Below, in pieces: positions 33,244 to 46,579 of a stretch of DNA of 64,000 nucleotides. The DNA is taken from the NCBI GenBank assembly GCA_949130495.1, contig OX422207.1, positions 711,050,456 to 711,114,455 of the forward strand. The letters run 5' to 3'. Every line of letters begins with the position of its first letter. Position 1 is the first letter of the stretch. Made by a program: the position numbers and the translations under genes. Source of the DNA: Sambucus nigra (taxonomy: Eukaryota; Streptophyta; Magnoliopsida; Dipsacales; Adoxaceae). Under the pieces are notes generated by a model. That model had not been told where the DNA came from. It was given only the letters and a program-made list of their open reading frames with translations, and ran no database searches.

Positions 33244-36134
33244 TGTGACACCCCGACTAATTAAATATCGGGTAGCTACTCCTTTATTCAAATTAATACA
33301 AAATGTCAAGTTGGTTCAGTTCATAGCATCACTGTCGAAAACACTTTTAACAATTACTAGCCACCTAATATTTAAAAAGTGAGTTGTCAATTTTAATTAA
33401 ATTAGATTAACATACAACCAAATTAAATTATGAAATATTAATACCATAATTACATCATAGTCATAATAGAATAACAATGTAATAAACTGAATCTGGAGGA
33501 ATACTCCTCTGAATAACCCGAATACTGAATACAACCAAATACAAAATCTGAATTACTAATTAAATAAATCCAAAACTGAAATAGAACTGAGTAATTAAGA
33601 TGTCTCTAGAAAAAAAGGGGCGACATGCCCTAAAGATGAACAATTCTGAAATAGAGTCAAGCAGAAAGTGGAGGCACCTACTATCGAAATCCTGTAACTT
33701 CCACGCAGCTATAGCAGGTCACTAGAATGGGACTTCTAAGCTTGGTATCCTTGTGGCTGGGCACCTAAAAGGTTTTTACAAGAAAATAGATTTGAAAGCA
33801 AACGGGTCAGAGCCCGATTGTAAAAATAGTTTAAAAATATAGCAAGTGTTTAATATCATTAAATAGTGAAAATAAAATACATGATAGTGAGTGCACTCAC
33901 ATGAGTTCCTCACCTCTCAACTAATTGTGCACGCCTATCGTACCCGTTCCCGTTCTAGTTATTCTTTTATCTAACTAGTCCAATCCGTAACCTGACTTTA
34001 CTTTACAATTCAAAGTTCAATTCCCGACATCTTAATATAAATTGAGAGTCTTACTTTTATTACTCAAAATTAGTTATAAGAATTACTAAGAATTTTCCAT
34101 TTTTAACTCTACTAAAAAATGTCACAATTATTCACAATCATACTTTAATAAAAGTTCATTTCGATTATTAGTACATTAATCTCAACATAAATATACAATA
34201 AGGGCACCCCTAGGCTAAGCTGTAGTGCACACATACTCTGCTATCGAATCCCGGTACATCACGTACATGAGGACCACGTATTTCGAATCTCTCAGGAACC
34301 GTTTCAATAAGTATCAAACACACATAATGGAGGCGAACATAGTTCACATACCCATGGGTCACATACCTACGCTCCAACTCACCAATAAGTCATTCTTTGA
34401 CCTATGTCCATGAGGTACCAATCTAAATCCCTCCGTAGGCACACAAAGATTAGATGGCCCTGATCAAAAGCCGACCTCCCGTGATAGCAAGTGTGGTAGG
34501 TATGTTATACACATATAAGTCCATATAATAAGCATTCACACATATTAGATATATTATATTATTAATAGAGGTATATTTTTCATTTCTATACCGTCAATAG
34601 ATGTTATACATTTACAAGTCCACAGATAATATACAATATAGATCCCCAACACTTCTCACGTCGCAAATTTCGGTACTTACAATCTAACCCATAGATGTCA
34701 CCAAGCCTTTATAAAATTTCAAGTTTTAATCCTAAACGTCATCGAATACTCACAAATATTTTCACTAATCAACAAGAGAAGAATAACACAATTAAATAAT
34801 CCCACGGAAAGTTTGAAACTAAAATTGGCCGAAAAAGACCATTCATTAAACTCGTTAGAAGTCACTGAAATCTCGTTCGAATGAGGTCTTTCGAACGAGT
34901 GTCGTTCGACGAATGGATTCGAACGAAAAATGGACTCGTTAGAAGGGGTACTGTAATCTCATTAGAAGCTTGTTCGAACGAGGTCGTTCGAATGACCTGG
35001 GTTGTCTTCTAACGAGATGGCAGAGAATGCCCAGAATTTCCCCAACTTCATTTTTCCTTATTTTTCTTGCTCTAAATCCATCCTAAGTTCATACCAATTA
35101 AGTTTTAACGTTTTTAAACTACTCTAAGTCACCCTAGGTCACTTATTAACATATTTTTGGGGTCTAATCTTACTAATCAACATGTAATAATCATAAATTC
35201 CCAAAGCTTGCCCCAAACCCTAAGAACATGAACCCATAATTTAATTGAATACAAAGGCTCCTTATAAATCCGTTTTCAAATCATCAAAAGTTATATTTTT
35301 GGGTATACAATTCGTCCCTAACCATTCTACATGCAATCCCTATCCAAAATCATGAGTTTCACAACAATCCCATTGGGTTTTCATCAAAACTTTCAAGGCA
35401 TAAAAAGTTTCTACACTATACATGGAGGAAATATTCATTGAAATTAATAACATCAAAACACTTGACTTAGGCTTGTTCTTCAAATTTATTGTTGGTGATT
35501 ATAGGTTGATTCTCTCCTCTTTCTTGTCACAAATCCTTCCAGAATGGTGGTGATGGTTGATGGTTTTGGTTTGGACCTCTTGTAACCTTTCTCCAACTTC
35601 TCTCAAAACCCCCGTAGCCCACTCTCTTGTCTTTTGTTGATAATGGCCTTAGTGGCCTATATATATAATTAAACTATAAAATTCGTGGGTTTTAATTCCT
35701 CAATTTTTAAAATTACCAAAATACCCTTCTGGGTTGCCGGTTTGGCCTAAAAATGCTCCGGGACCCAAACTAAACTCCCGGCTAGTGTTTTCTGACTATT
35801 TCGACCCTTTCGAACACGTTGACGCACTCAAAATGACCATTTGGTTAATAAAAATATAATTTACTTTTTAATCTAATTAATTTCATTCCTGACGCGATTG
35901 ACACGCGCGTCCCAACTTAATTTCCCAAATTGTCGTATTTCTGCATCGCGATAATTTTAATATTTTCAATACTCATATATTACCATATATTCTCAGTAAT
36001 ATTTTATTCTAACATCACAATCAAATATCAATTCACATCTTGCTAGTATTTACCTCCGGATTAATTTCAAATTAATTCTCATTTAATTCAATTAATCCAT
36101 TAAATAAAAATCAATAAAATTACGGGGTATTACA
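33244..36134 (-). repeat. Tekay-like element 3' LTR (left)
   Basis: TGTGACACCCCG to GGGGTATTACA. It includes a palindrome-rich stretch at 34850-35010 with many 'gttcgaacga' and 'cattcgaacga' type motifs. Confidence 0.92.
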
Positions 36135-36150
36135 TACTTGCCCCCTAATA
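36135..36150 (-). promoter_or_regulatory. Tekay-like element polypurine tract
   Basis: TTAGGGGGCAAGTA in element sense, directly before the 3' LTR. Confidence 0.7.
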
Positions 36151-36176
36151 ACAGAATTTCGTCCCGAAATTCGAAA

Positions 36177-39100
36177 CTAAATAATACCTCGTAAAAATAA
36201 CTCTGGATAACGCTCGCGCATCTCCTCCTCGCGTTCCCATGTGGACTCCTCGGCATTATGATGCCGCCACTGAACACGTACTAATGTTACTATCTTCGAC
36301 CTCAGTTTTCTCTCGCTGCGGTCCATAATGGAAATTAGCCCCTCCTTGTAGGAACTATTGGGCTGTAGATCGATGTCCTCTAAAGAAATTTGAGTATGGG
36401 ACAAATTGTCCCTAAGATATCTCCTTAGCGAGGAAATAGGGAACACGCCATGAATCCTATGCAAGTGCTTCGGTAACCCAAGTCTATACGCTACTGGTCC
36501 AATCCGCTCGATAATAGGAAATGGCCCCACATATCTTGGTGCCAGTTTCCCTTCTTAGCAAAACGCATAATCCCCTTCATCAGAGATACTTTGAGTAGCA
36601 CCTGGTCCCCCACCTTGAATTCTCTGAAGAACCTCTTGGCATCATCATAGCTCTTCTTTCGGTACTGAACTACCCGAATACGGCTCCGGATCATCTCTAT
36701 CCTTACCGAAGTATCCTGAATCACTTTCGGCCCAAGGAGTTTGTTATCCCCCACCTCTAACCAACATGCTGGGGAATGGAAAGGTCTACCATACAACGCC
36801 TCGAATGGAGCCATGCCAATGGTGAACTGATAGGAGTTATTATAAGCAAACTCCACCAGTGGAAGGTACTGCTCCCAACCACCTCCAAAGTCTAGGATGC
36901 ACATACACAACATGTCCTCCAACATCTGATTAGTCCGCTCGATTTTTCCATCTGTCTGTGGTTGATATGCCGTACTCAGTCGCAACTCCGTACCCATGGC
37001 TTCCTAGAAACTCTCCCAAAATCTTGAAAAAAATATCTTGTCTCGGTCAGACACAATATTGAGAGGCACCCCATGAAGTCTCACTATCTCCGCTATGAAA
37101 ATATGGGCATACTTTCTTGTAGTGTAGTCTGTTCGGGTTGGCAGAAAATGAGAAACTTTGGTCAACCTATCCACGATTACCCATATGGAGTCGTGACCCC
37201 TCTGCGAAGTAGGTAACCCCGTGATAAAATCCATAGAAATACTCTCCCATTTCCACATCGAAACCTCTAATGGCTATAGAAGTCCTGCCGGTCTCTGATG
37301 GTCCACCTTTACCAGCTGACAAGTGGCACATTTAGAAATGAACTATGCAATATCTCTCTTCATCCCTCTCCACCAGTACTGTCGTCTCATGTCCTGGTAC
37401 ATCTTATCTACGCCAGGATGTACTGTGAATCGAGAACCGTGCGACTCTGAAATTACCTTGTGCCGCAAGTCTTCCCCTTCTGGAACAACCAGTCTCCCAT
37501 TGAAGCGTAATCCCCCGTTTGAGCTAACGGTATAGGAATCGGCTCCCTCCGCTAGTAATCGAACTATCTGCTCCTGACAGAACGAGTCATTTGCTTGGGC
37601 CTTTACCACTCTCGTAACAATCTGCGGTGTAACATTCATTACAGACATGAACGATCGGGCTACTGCCTCCTTGTGTCCCAACTCCTTCCACTTTTCTTTC
37701 CACATCGCGGCCACCTCATTTACTGGCCTACGGCTCAACACGTCTGCTACCACGTTAGCCTTCCCTGGGTGATACTGGATATCAAACTGATAATCCTTCA
37801 CAAACTCAAGCCACCGTCTTTGACTCATATTCAACTCCTTCTGCGTGAAGAGGTACTGTAGAGACTTGTGATCCGTGAACAATCGAAACTTTTCCCCCAG
37901 GAGATAATGTCTCCAAATCCGAAGGGCAAATACAACTGCCTCTAACTCCAACTCATGAGTGGGGTAATTCTTCTCGTGAGGCTTAAGCTTACGGGAAGCA
38001 TAAGCTATGGCCTGACTTTCCTGTTGCAACACACCTCCGAGTCCTTGTAAGGACGCATCGATGTAAACTAGATACTCAACTCCCGGTCTGGGCAACGCTA
38101 ACACAGGTGCTGAGGTCAAATTATCCTTCAACTCATCGAATGTCATCTGACAGGCATCGCTCCAGATAAATGGCACACGTTTGCAAGTCAGATGTGTCAA
38201 AGGACCCGCTATCTTCGAGAAACCCCGAATAAACCGCCTGTAGTATCCTGCTAGGCCCAAGAAACTACGGATCTCAGTCGGTGTCGTGGGTTATCCCCAC
38301 TCCCTCACCGCGGATACCTTTCTCGAATCAACAGATATCCCCCGGTCAGAAATAATATGCCCCAAAAACTGAACCTCCTTCAGCCAAAACCCGCACTTCT
38401 CATACTTTGCATACAGCTCGTTCTGACGTAGCGTCTGCAAAACCTGCCTCAAATGCTCGGCCTGCTCCTCCTCTGTCTGGGAGTAAACCAGAATGTCATC
38501 AATGAAAACAATGACGAACTGGTCTAGGAACTCTCTGAATACCCTATTCATCAAGTCCATAAACACGACTGGAGCGTTGGTTAGACCAAAAGGCATAACT
38601 CAAAACTCGTAGGAACTATATCTCGTTAGGAAGGCAGTCTTCATAACGTCTTTCTCCCTGATACGCAACTGATGGTATCCTGATCGCAAGTCGATCTTTG
38701 AGAAGAAGGCTGCTCCTCTCAATTGGTTGAATAAGTCATTGATTCGTGGCAACGAATATTTGTTCCGTATCGTGAATTTATTCAACTCTCGATAATCTAC
38801 ACATAACCTCAATGATCCATCTCTCTTCTTCACAAACAGTTAGGGGCACCCCATGGAGAGGTACTCCTACGAATAAACCCCTGACCCAACAGCTACTCTA
38901 TTTGATCTCATAAATCCATCATCTCTGCTGGAGCCATATGGCAAGGTGCACGGGCTATTGGCCGAGTGCCCGACATCAAATCGATAATAAAGTCTATCTC
39001 CCTACTAAGCGGTAACCCCGGAATATCTTGAAATACTTCAGCGAACTCACTAACAACGGGAATCGAATCGAGTGGTATTACCACTTCCTTAGAGGTCTCC

Positions 39101-39480
39101 TCCTCTATATAATACAAGTGAGTGGACGATCCTCCCTCAGGACGAGGCATCGCAACTAAGAAAATCTACTGCCCTGGTATGGAAAAAATAATACTCCTGC
39201 TGAACCAATCAATCATGGATCGATACGCAACTAGCCAATCCATACCAACGATCGCATCGTACTTAGTTATATCGAATACTAACATATCAGCAGGCAAAGT
39301 AAACCTCCCAATCTCTATACCCACACCTCTACAAATAAGAGAAATCACAGAACCCCTACTCAACGGTGAATCTATGCAAGTAATCGTGCTCTTTGTAGTG
39401 TCTAAAAACCTTATAATGCGTCCAAATATCGTGGAAATGAAATAGTGTGTGGCTCCCTATCAAATAAAATATGCCCCATA
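36177..39480 (-). pseudogene. Tekay-like protease-RT-RNase H-integrase-chromodomain, disrupted
   Basis: Order in element sense: protease (active site near 39455, tail DAIVGMDWLVAYRSMIDW), RT ([46 protein letters not shown]), RNase H (FRLFTDHKSLQYLF, VVADVLSRRP), integrase zinc region (~37270-37345, CATCQLVK), core (SMDFITGLP, VSDRDKIF, GKIERTNQ), and the C-terminal KVGDQVLLKVSLMKG, then a chromodomain-like VRVQWRHHNAEESTWERE near 36200-36290. Breaks: a 1-base deletion in the protease site, stops at 38600 (TGA), 38291, 37343, 37259 region and 37004, and a 1-base deletion near 36540 before the chromodomain. Confidence 0.88.
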
Positions 39481-40813
39481 GTTCCCTGAATAGAGAACAT
39501 ACCCTTAATAGCGGGTGGATCCTGTGGGCCTGCGACCTGCTGGAGATGATAAACTCGCCCGTACTGAAGCTGCCCCTGCTGAACTGGGACTGCTGGGATG
39601 GGTGGCAAAGCTGGCATCCGCGGTGGTGCTGGGAGAGCAGTGGGAAACATAGGTCTCTGGGGCTCATGTAGAGCACCCTGCTGCTGCTGCGGGGTCCTGC
39701 CCTTATCAGGACACTCCTGGCGCTTTTGGCCAATCTGGCCACAAATGAAAAATTTCCCCGAAGAGTTTCCCCCTCTCTGACCCTGATGCCCACGGCCCTG
39801 ATGACCGTTGCCATTCCTCTACTGGCTATGCTGGCGCTGCTGAAACTGTTGCTGTTGGCCATGCTGACCCTGTTGACCCTGATGGCCGTGTTAACCCTGC
39901 TGGCCATGACAAAAACCTCCCTGACTATTTTTGAAACCTCCATATCGAAATATCTTAGAATCCCATGCTGGGAACTCTGATCACCCTGCCTGTGCTGACC
40001 CTGAACTGATTATTCCCCGTTAGCACCATTTCCTCCTGCCTTGCCTTGATGGCTAGACTCTCCTGATCGTTTACCCTCTGACAAGTGAAAGCGGTGGTCC
40101 TGGCAGTGAAGCAGGGCTGCGTTAACCACATCAGAATAAGTGGCCAACAAGAGATTTCCTAGTAAATATTGATGGATCCTCTAAGTCAACCCATCCATGA
40201 ACTTCTGTATCTTCTTCTCCTATGTCGGAATCTCATCGGGGACGATGTTCAAGAGATTTGTGAACTCGGCCTCATATTTAGCAACTTTCCTCCCCTCCTG
40301 CTTGAGGTTCATTAATTTTCTCCTCATCTCGGTGTGAACGGCTGAGGGAAAATACTTGCGGTCGAACCACACCCAGAACTCCTGAATAGTAAGAACATCC
40401 CTCTCCTCCGCGGTGGTAACGGACTCCCACCACTGCAACGCTGACCCTACCAGCTTAAAAGTAGCCAGTATCTGTCTCTGTACATCCATACACTCGTACA
40501 TCCTCAAGTGTCTTTGGATGTCCTTCTTCCACTGACTGGACAGAATGACGCCGGAGCTACCTGCAAACTCTGGAGGGTGTGCCTTCTGAAAAGCATCACA
40601 AACACGTTCCCAAGCAGATGGGAATGCATGATACTGTACTGGTGATACTACCGGTGCCTGAGGCGGTTCCTGCTACACAACTGCTAGAGCGGCATTTACC
40701 TCTTGGGCCACAATAGCGGCAACCTCGGCGGCATTCATGATTCCCTGAACTGGGGCAGGCTGTGGCTCGGCCTGAGAATCCCTGGGAACTTGCTGTGCAT
40801 GTTGTGGAGGCAT
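39481..40813 (-). pseudogene. Tekay-like gag, disrupted
   Basis: Start Met at 40813 (MPPQHAQQVPRDSQ...). Gln/Pro/Ala-rich N-terminus, stop TAG at 40673-40675, then PPEFAGSSG and the Gag core (LVGSALQWWESV, FDRKYFPSAV, LKQEGRKVAKYEAEFTNL) at 40220-40510. A second stop lies near 40219, then a Gln/Gly/His-rich linker. The single zinc knuckle (~39714-39755) reads F-x2-C-GQIG-Q-x4-C in place of C-x2-C-x4-H-x4-C, so two of four ligands are lost. Confidence 0.82.
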
Positions 40814-40977
40814 CTGAAATGAAAAATAAGTCGTATAACTCTACAGTTATTATCTCAAAATAGCTGAAGAGCGTACACAAAAGAGTACAACAATCCTAAA
40901 ATACAGGGCTCTACATCAAAGAACGCTCAACGGAAACATAATAAGCCTTACAGATCCTAAGGACACTAGAACTTGAT

Positions 40978-40989
40978 GCTCTGATACCA
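40978..40989 (-). promoter_or_regulatory. Primer binding site, initiator Met tRNA type
   Basis: TGGTATCAGAGC on the - strand, two bases after the 5' LTR. This is the classic complement of the plant tRNA-iMet 3' end. Confidence 0.9.
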
Positions 40990-40991
40990 CC

Positions 40992-43902
40992 TGTGACACC
41001 CCTACTAATTAAATACCGGGTAGCTACTCCTTTATTCAAATTAATACAAAATGTCAAGTTGGTTCAGTTCATAGCATCACTGTCGAAAACACTTTTAACA
41101 ATTACTAGCCACCTAAATTTAAAAAGTGAGTTGTCAATTTTAATTAAATTAGATTAACATACAACCAAATTAAATTATGAAATACTAATACCACAATCAC
41201 ATCATAGTCACAATAGAATAACAATGTAATAAACTGAATCTGGAGGAATACTCCTCTGAATAATCCGAATACTGAATACAACCAAATACAAAATCTGAAT
41301 TACTAATTAATTAAATCCAAAACAGAAATAGAACTGAGTAATTAATATGTCTCTAAAAGAAAAGGTACGACATGCCCTAAAGATGAACAATTCTGAAATA
41401 GAGTCAAGAAGAAAGTGGAGGCGTCTACTATCGAGATCCTGTAACTTCCACAGCTGCTACAACACGTCACTGGAATGGGACTTCTAAGCTTGGTGTCCTT
41501 GTGGATGGGCCCCTAAAAGGTTTTTGCAAGAAAATAGATTTGAAAGCAAACGGGTCAGAGCCTGATTGTGAAAACAGTTTAAAAATATAGCAAGTGTTTA
41601 ATATCATTAAACAATGAATATAAAATACATGATAGTGAGTGCATTCACATGAGTTCCTCACCTCTCAACTAATTGTGCACGCCTATCGTACCCGTTCCTA
41701 TTCTAGTTATTCTACTATCTAACTAGTCGAATCCATAACCTGACTTTACTTTAAAATTCAAAGTTCAATTCCCGAAATCTTAATATAAACCGAGAGTCTT
41801 ACTTTTATTACTCAAAATTAGTTATAAGAATTACTAAGAATTTTCCATTTTTAACTCTACTAAAAAATGTCACAATTATTCACAATCATACTTTAATAAA
41901 AGTCCATTTCGATTATTAGTATATTAATCTCAACATAGATATACAATAAGGTCACCCCTAGGCTAAGCTGTAGTGCACACATACTCTTCTATCAAATCCC
42001 GGTACATCACGTACATGAGGACCACGTATTCCGAATCTCTCAGGAACCGTTTCAATAAGTATCAAACACACATAATGGAGGCGAACATAGTTCACATACC
42101 CATGGGTCATGCACATACCTACGCTCCCATGGTCAGCTGACTTATTAACTCACCAATAAGTCATTCTCTGACCTATGTCCATGAGGTACCAATCTAAATC
42201 CCCCCGTAGGCACACAAAGATTAGATGGCCCTGATCGAAAGCCGACCTCCCGTGATAGCAAGTGTGGTAGGTATGTTATACACATATAAGTCCATATAAT
42301 AAGCATTCACACATATTAGATATATTATATTATTAATAGAGGTATATTTTTCATTTCTATACCGTCAATAGATGTTATACATTTACAAGTCCACAGATAA
42401 TATACAATATAGATCCCCAACACTTCTCATGTCGCAAATTTCGGTACTTACAATCTAACCCATAGATGTCACCAAGCCTTTATAAAATTTCAAGTTTTAA
42501 TCCTAAACGTCATCGAATACTCACAAATATTTTCACTAATCAACAAGAGAAGAATAACACTCAATTAAATAATCCCACGGAAAGTTCGAAACTTAAATCG
42601 GTCGAAAAAGACCATTCTGTAAACTCGTTAGAAGTCACTGAAATCTCATTCGAACGAGGTCGTTCGAATGAGTGTCGTTCGACGAATGGCTTCGAACGAA
42701 CTATGGACTCATTAGAAGGGGTACTGGAATCTCGTTAGAAGCTTGTTCGAACGACCTGGGTTGGTCTTCTAACGAGATGGCAGAGAATGCCCAGAATTTC
42801 CCCAACTTCGCTTTCCCTTATTTTTCTTGCTCTAAATCCATCTTAAGTTCATACCAATTAAGTTTTAACGTTTTTAAACTACTCTAAGTCATCCTAGGTA
42901 ATTTCTTAACATATTTTTGGGGTCTAATCTTACTAATCAACATGTAATAATAATAAATTCCCATATCTTGGCCCAAACCCTATGAACATGAACCCATAAT
43001 TTAATTGAATACAAAGGCTCCTTATAAATCCGTTTTCAAATCATCACAAGTTATATTTTTGGGTATACAATTCGTCCTTAACCATTCTACATGCAATCCC
43101 TATCCAAAATCATGAGTTTCACAACAATCCCATTGGGTTTTCATCAAAACTTTCAAGGCATAAAAAGTTTCTACACTAAACATGGAGGAAATATTCATTG
43201 AAATTAATAACATCAAAACAATTGCCTTAGGTTTGTTCTTCAGATTTGTTTTCGGTGATTATAGGTTGATTCTCTCCTCTTTCTTGTCACAAATCCTTCG
43301 AGAATGGTGGTGATGGTTGATGGTTTTGGTTTGGACCTCTTGTAACCTCTCTCCAATTTCTCTCAAAACCCCCGTAGCCCACTCTCTTGTCTTTTGCTGA
43401 TAATGGCCTTAGTGGCCTCTCTAATAATATATAATTAAACTCTAAAATTCGTGGGTCTTAATTCCTCAATTTTTAAACTTACCAAAATACCCTTCTGGGG
43501 TGCCGGTTTGGCCTAAAAATGCCCCGGGACCCAAACTAAACTCCCGACTAGTGTTTTCTGACTATTTCGACCCTTTCGGACACGTTGGCGCACTCAAAAT
43601 GACCATTTGGTTGATAAAAATATAATTTACTTTTTAATCTAATTAATTTCATTCCTGACGCGACTGGCACGCGCGTCCCCAACTTAATTTCCCAAATTGT
43701 CGTATTTCTGCCTCGCGATAATTTTAATATTTTCAATACTCATATATTACCATATATTCTGAGTAATATTTTATTCTAACATCATAATCAAATACCAATT
43801 CACATCTCGCTAGTATTTACCTCCAGATTAATTTCCAAATTAATTCTCATTTAATTCAATTAATCCATTAAATAAAAATCAATAAAATTACGGGGTATTA
43901 CA
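40992..43902 (-). repeat. Tekay-like element 5' LTR (right)
   Basis: TGTGACACCCCT to GGGGTATTACA, followed by the target duplication GTTAC. The open frames inside (42466-42887, 43548-43736) are not conserved in the partner LTR. Confidence 0.92.
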
Positions 43903-46579
43903 GTTACCCAACCCAAACAACCTAAAATAGATATGCAGTTCTCAAACCTGTATGTGACGCATGTAGTTAAAGTTCATCTCTTAATTCCATATTCTTTATA
44001 TTCTCGTTCTTAACTTAATATATTATTTTGGGGATCAATTATCTTACGGTAATCCCTTACTTTAAGCTCATCTCGCTAACTAATCAATGCGTCTTTAACA
44101 ATCTCTATATATGATACTAAACACGTGTCTCAAGTCTATAAATACCATAGCCATCTCATGCCATTAAAGTACTATATACCTCTCTAATATACTTGTAACA
44201 TAAATCCCAAGTCATATGTCTAAAGTTATACTTCTCTAGTATGAATCATATAAATCTCCAGTATAATATATACACCGTTACGACCAACTCAAGTACTACA
44301 ACAAAAAATATATATGAATCGCTATGACCAACTGAAGCAATGCAACACAAAATTACATAAAGTAGGAGGAGGACAATATCAACGTCTAACATCCACATAT
44401 AAGTATGGTCCCCGCACGAACGATTTAAATGGGCTACTCTCATGCTTGCACATAATGAAGGCCTACCTCTAATGCCTTCGGTGATCACTCTGGTTTACTA
44501 GGCGGAGTTATAGGTTATCTTGCATCTATAACCCCAAAACATCAACAAGAGATAATCATTATGCCTTCACACCAATCATATGGCCCCATACCCTAGATAT
44601 ATTAGGTATCCCCCAATTATATCCCCATGGGATAACACGAGTACATCATCACCTAATGCCCGAAGTAAAATAACCAAGTAAAGCCTGTCTCTATCACTAG
44701 GGTACCTGCGTGGTCGAGGTCTTTCCCCATAAAGGATATACCCTATAGAACATATATCATGTTACACACACACACCATAGTATGCTTCAACACATAAAGC
44801 TAGTAAACATCTATGCTTATAGGAACCGGGCCAAACAAACAAATATAAAACCCTACTCAATCGGGTTACACTTAAAGTCTTTTAATAACATGTTAAAACG
44901 CATATTAACTTATAATTGTCTGTATATACTATTGGCTTAAACTTTATAGACTCCTAAAGTTTAGGTTTCGTCTCTCCTAACATCCATAAGAATCACTCTA
45001 GAACAACCTCTAGCAAACTCGGTGCGCCACCACCCCATCCTCACCTCATACATGATAAACACTATTATTAACCATTATCCTACTTAACAAACTTCGACTC
45101 AAATCTTTATGTCCTTAAGATTGGCTTATATACTCAAACCCACTGCCTATAAACTCATCTCAATTGATTTTAAACCCAAAAAAACCTCCCAATCAAAACA
45201 CAAAGCCCAAACCCAAAATCACTAACTCAGAATTTCAGCCTTATCAATATTGGTAAAATATTCATACAAAATTCATAAAAAATACGAAACCAGCTCTCAT
45301 GCATTTGTAATTTAATTATCTACAATTTTATATTTTCAAATAGTGCGCACCCCTTAAATGATAACCGTGCACATGCCTCCAGTTGGACATCACAAATTAA
45401 CCGTGCGCGTAGTATGACGCAAAGTTGCCTTAAAAAATACGAGCTTCCTATTTTGCAAACCCCAACTTATGAATCTAGAAACCTTGATCCACTATGGATG
45501 ACTTAACCTAAGGTTATAATACTTTAAGAATACCCTATTATGATATCTAAAAGCTTTATGATCACAACCTAACCTCTTAAGATCCTAAATTAATAATCTC
45601 TTACCCAAAATTTACGTAAGTATGAAATTACTTAAGGATTTTTATAAATCAACCAATATAATTCAGATTTACACTAATATAATCAATTTACATAGATTCA
45701 AGTTATAATTCAATGGTTTCTTCATTAATTTACTCAGGTGTATACATAGGATTAAGGTTAAATTCCCAATTTAAACCCAATTATAAAAATTATGAATTAG
45801 ATGTATAGAAATCAAAATTTACCCAAGTTTTGTTCTAGATTCCAATAACTATTACTATTATAACACAAATCCAATTACATTCTTAATTGATAAAAACTTG
45901 CCTTATGGATTGATTGAGAAATGAATCCCCCAATCACCATCCAACCATTGGTGCCGCTTCACTGCTTCTTCTCTATCACCTCCCACCATTTCTCCTAAAT
46001 GAAAAATGAGTTTATGTTTAACCTAATGGTCCCTTAAGTAAAACTCGAAATTAGGCTTAGTCTCCATGTGGTACTCAAATTTGATGAGCCCAAATATACC
46101 TCCAATTAACCAAAGACATCACTTAAGCCATATACTAACCCAATAGGCCTAGAGCCTATAATCTAAATCCATAAACGGGCATTCTACGCGTTCCAAAAGT
46201 CAAGCTAAAATATAACACAAACCAACTAATTAATTATCATAATAATCCACTATAATAACCGACACGAACCAAGTATTAATTATTGAATTATTTATTAGGT
46301 TAGCGCGATACTGTACTATAAAAGACTACTTTATAATCGGTGGAACCTAACACCGAAGGGATAGTTCAAACATGGGAATCCTCAATGGAAAATCTCTAAT
46401 CATTCCATAGTATCGCGTCACTTCCAAATATTTAATTAATGAATTACCGTATATTAAGTCCAATTTCAAATATGAATAATTAATACATCTAAATCTTAAT
46501 TGTGACATCACATTTCACAACAAACACACATAAATAATTTTTTTATAATTAATAATGCACATAAATACAGGGTTTTACA

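Larger units (their letters stand above)
33244..43902 (-). mobile_element. Complete Tekay-like chromovirus (Ty3/gypsy)
   Basis: 10.66 kb with LTRs 33244-36134 (2,891 bases) and 40992-43902 (2,911 bases), TG...CA ends, and exact 5-base target duplication GTTAC (33239-33243, 43903-43907). Primer site next to the right LTR, polypurine tract next to the left LTR, gag-pol on the - strand. By eye the first 300 bases of the LTRs show about eight substitutions, mostly C/T. The chromodomain at the pol end supports the chromovirus group; the very long LTRs and motif set fit Tekay/Del. Confidence 0.93.
32674..46579 (-). repeat. LTR A, interrupted by the Tekay-like element
   Basis: 32674-33243 plus 43908-46579: about 3,240 bases, from TGTGATCCCGG to GGTTTTACA. 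It matches LTR B end to end. Confidence 0.75.

Noticed and set aside
34850..35010. Cluster of 'gttcgaacga'-type short repeats taken for a CRISPR-like array
   Set aside because: Irregular spacing, no constant spacer length, present in both LTRs of a plant retrotransposon; CRISPR does not apply.
42466..42887. ORFs inside the right Tekay-like LTR
   Set aside because: The partner LTR has frameshifts and stops here; LTRs of this family are non-coding.
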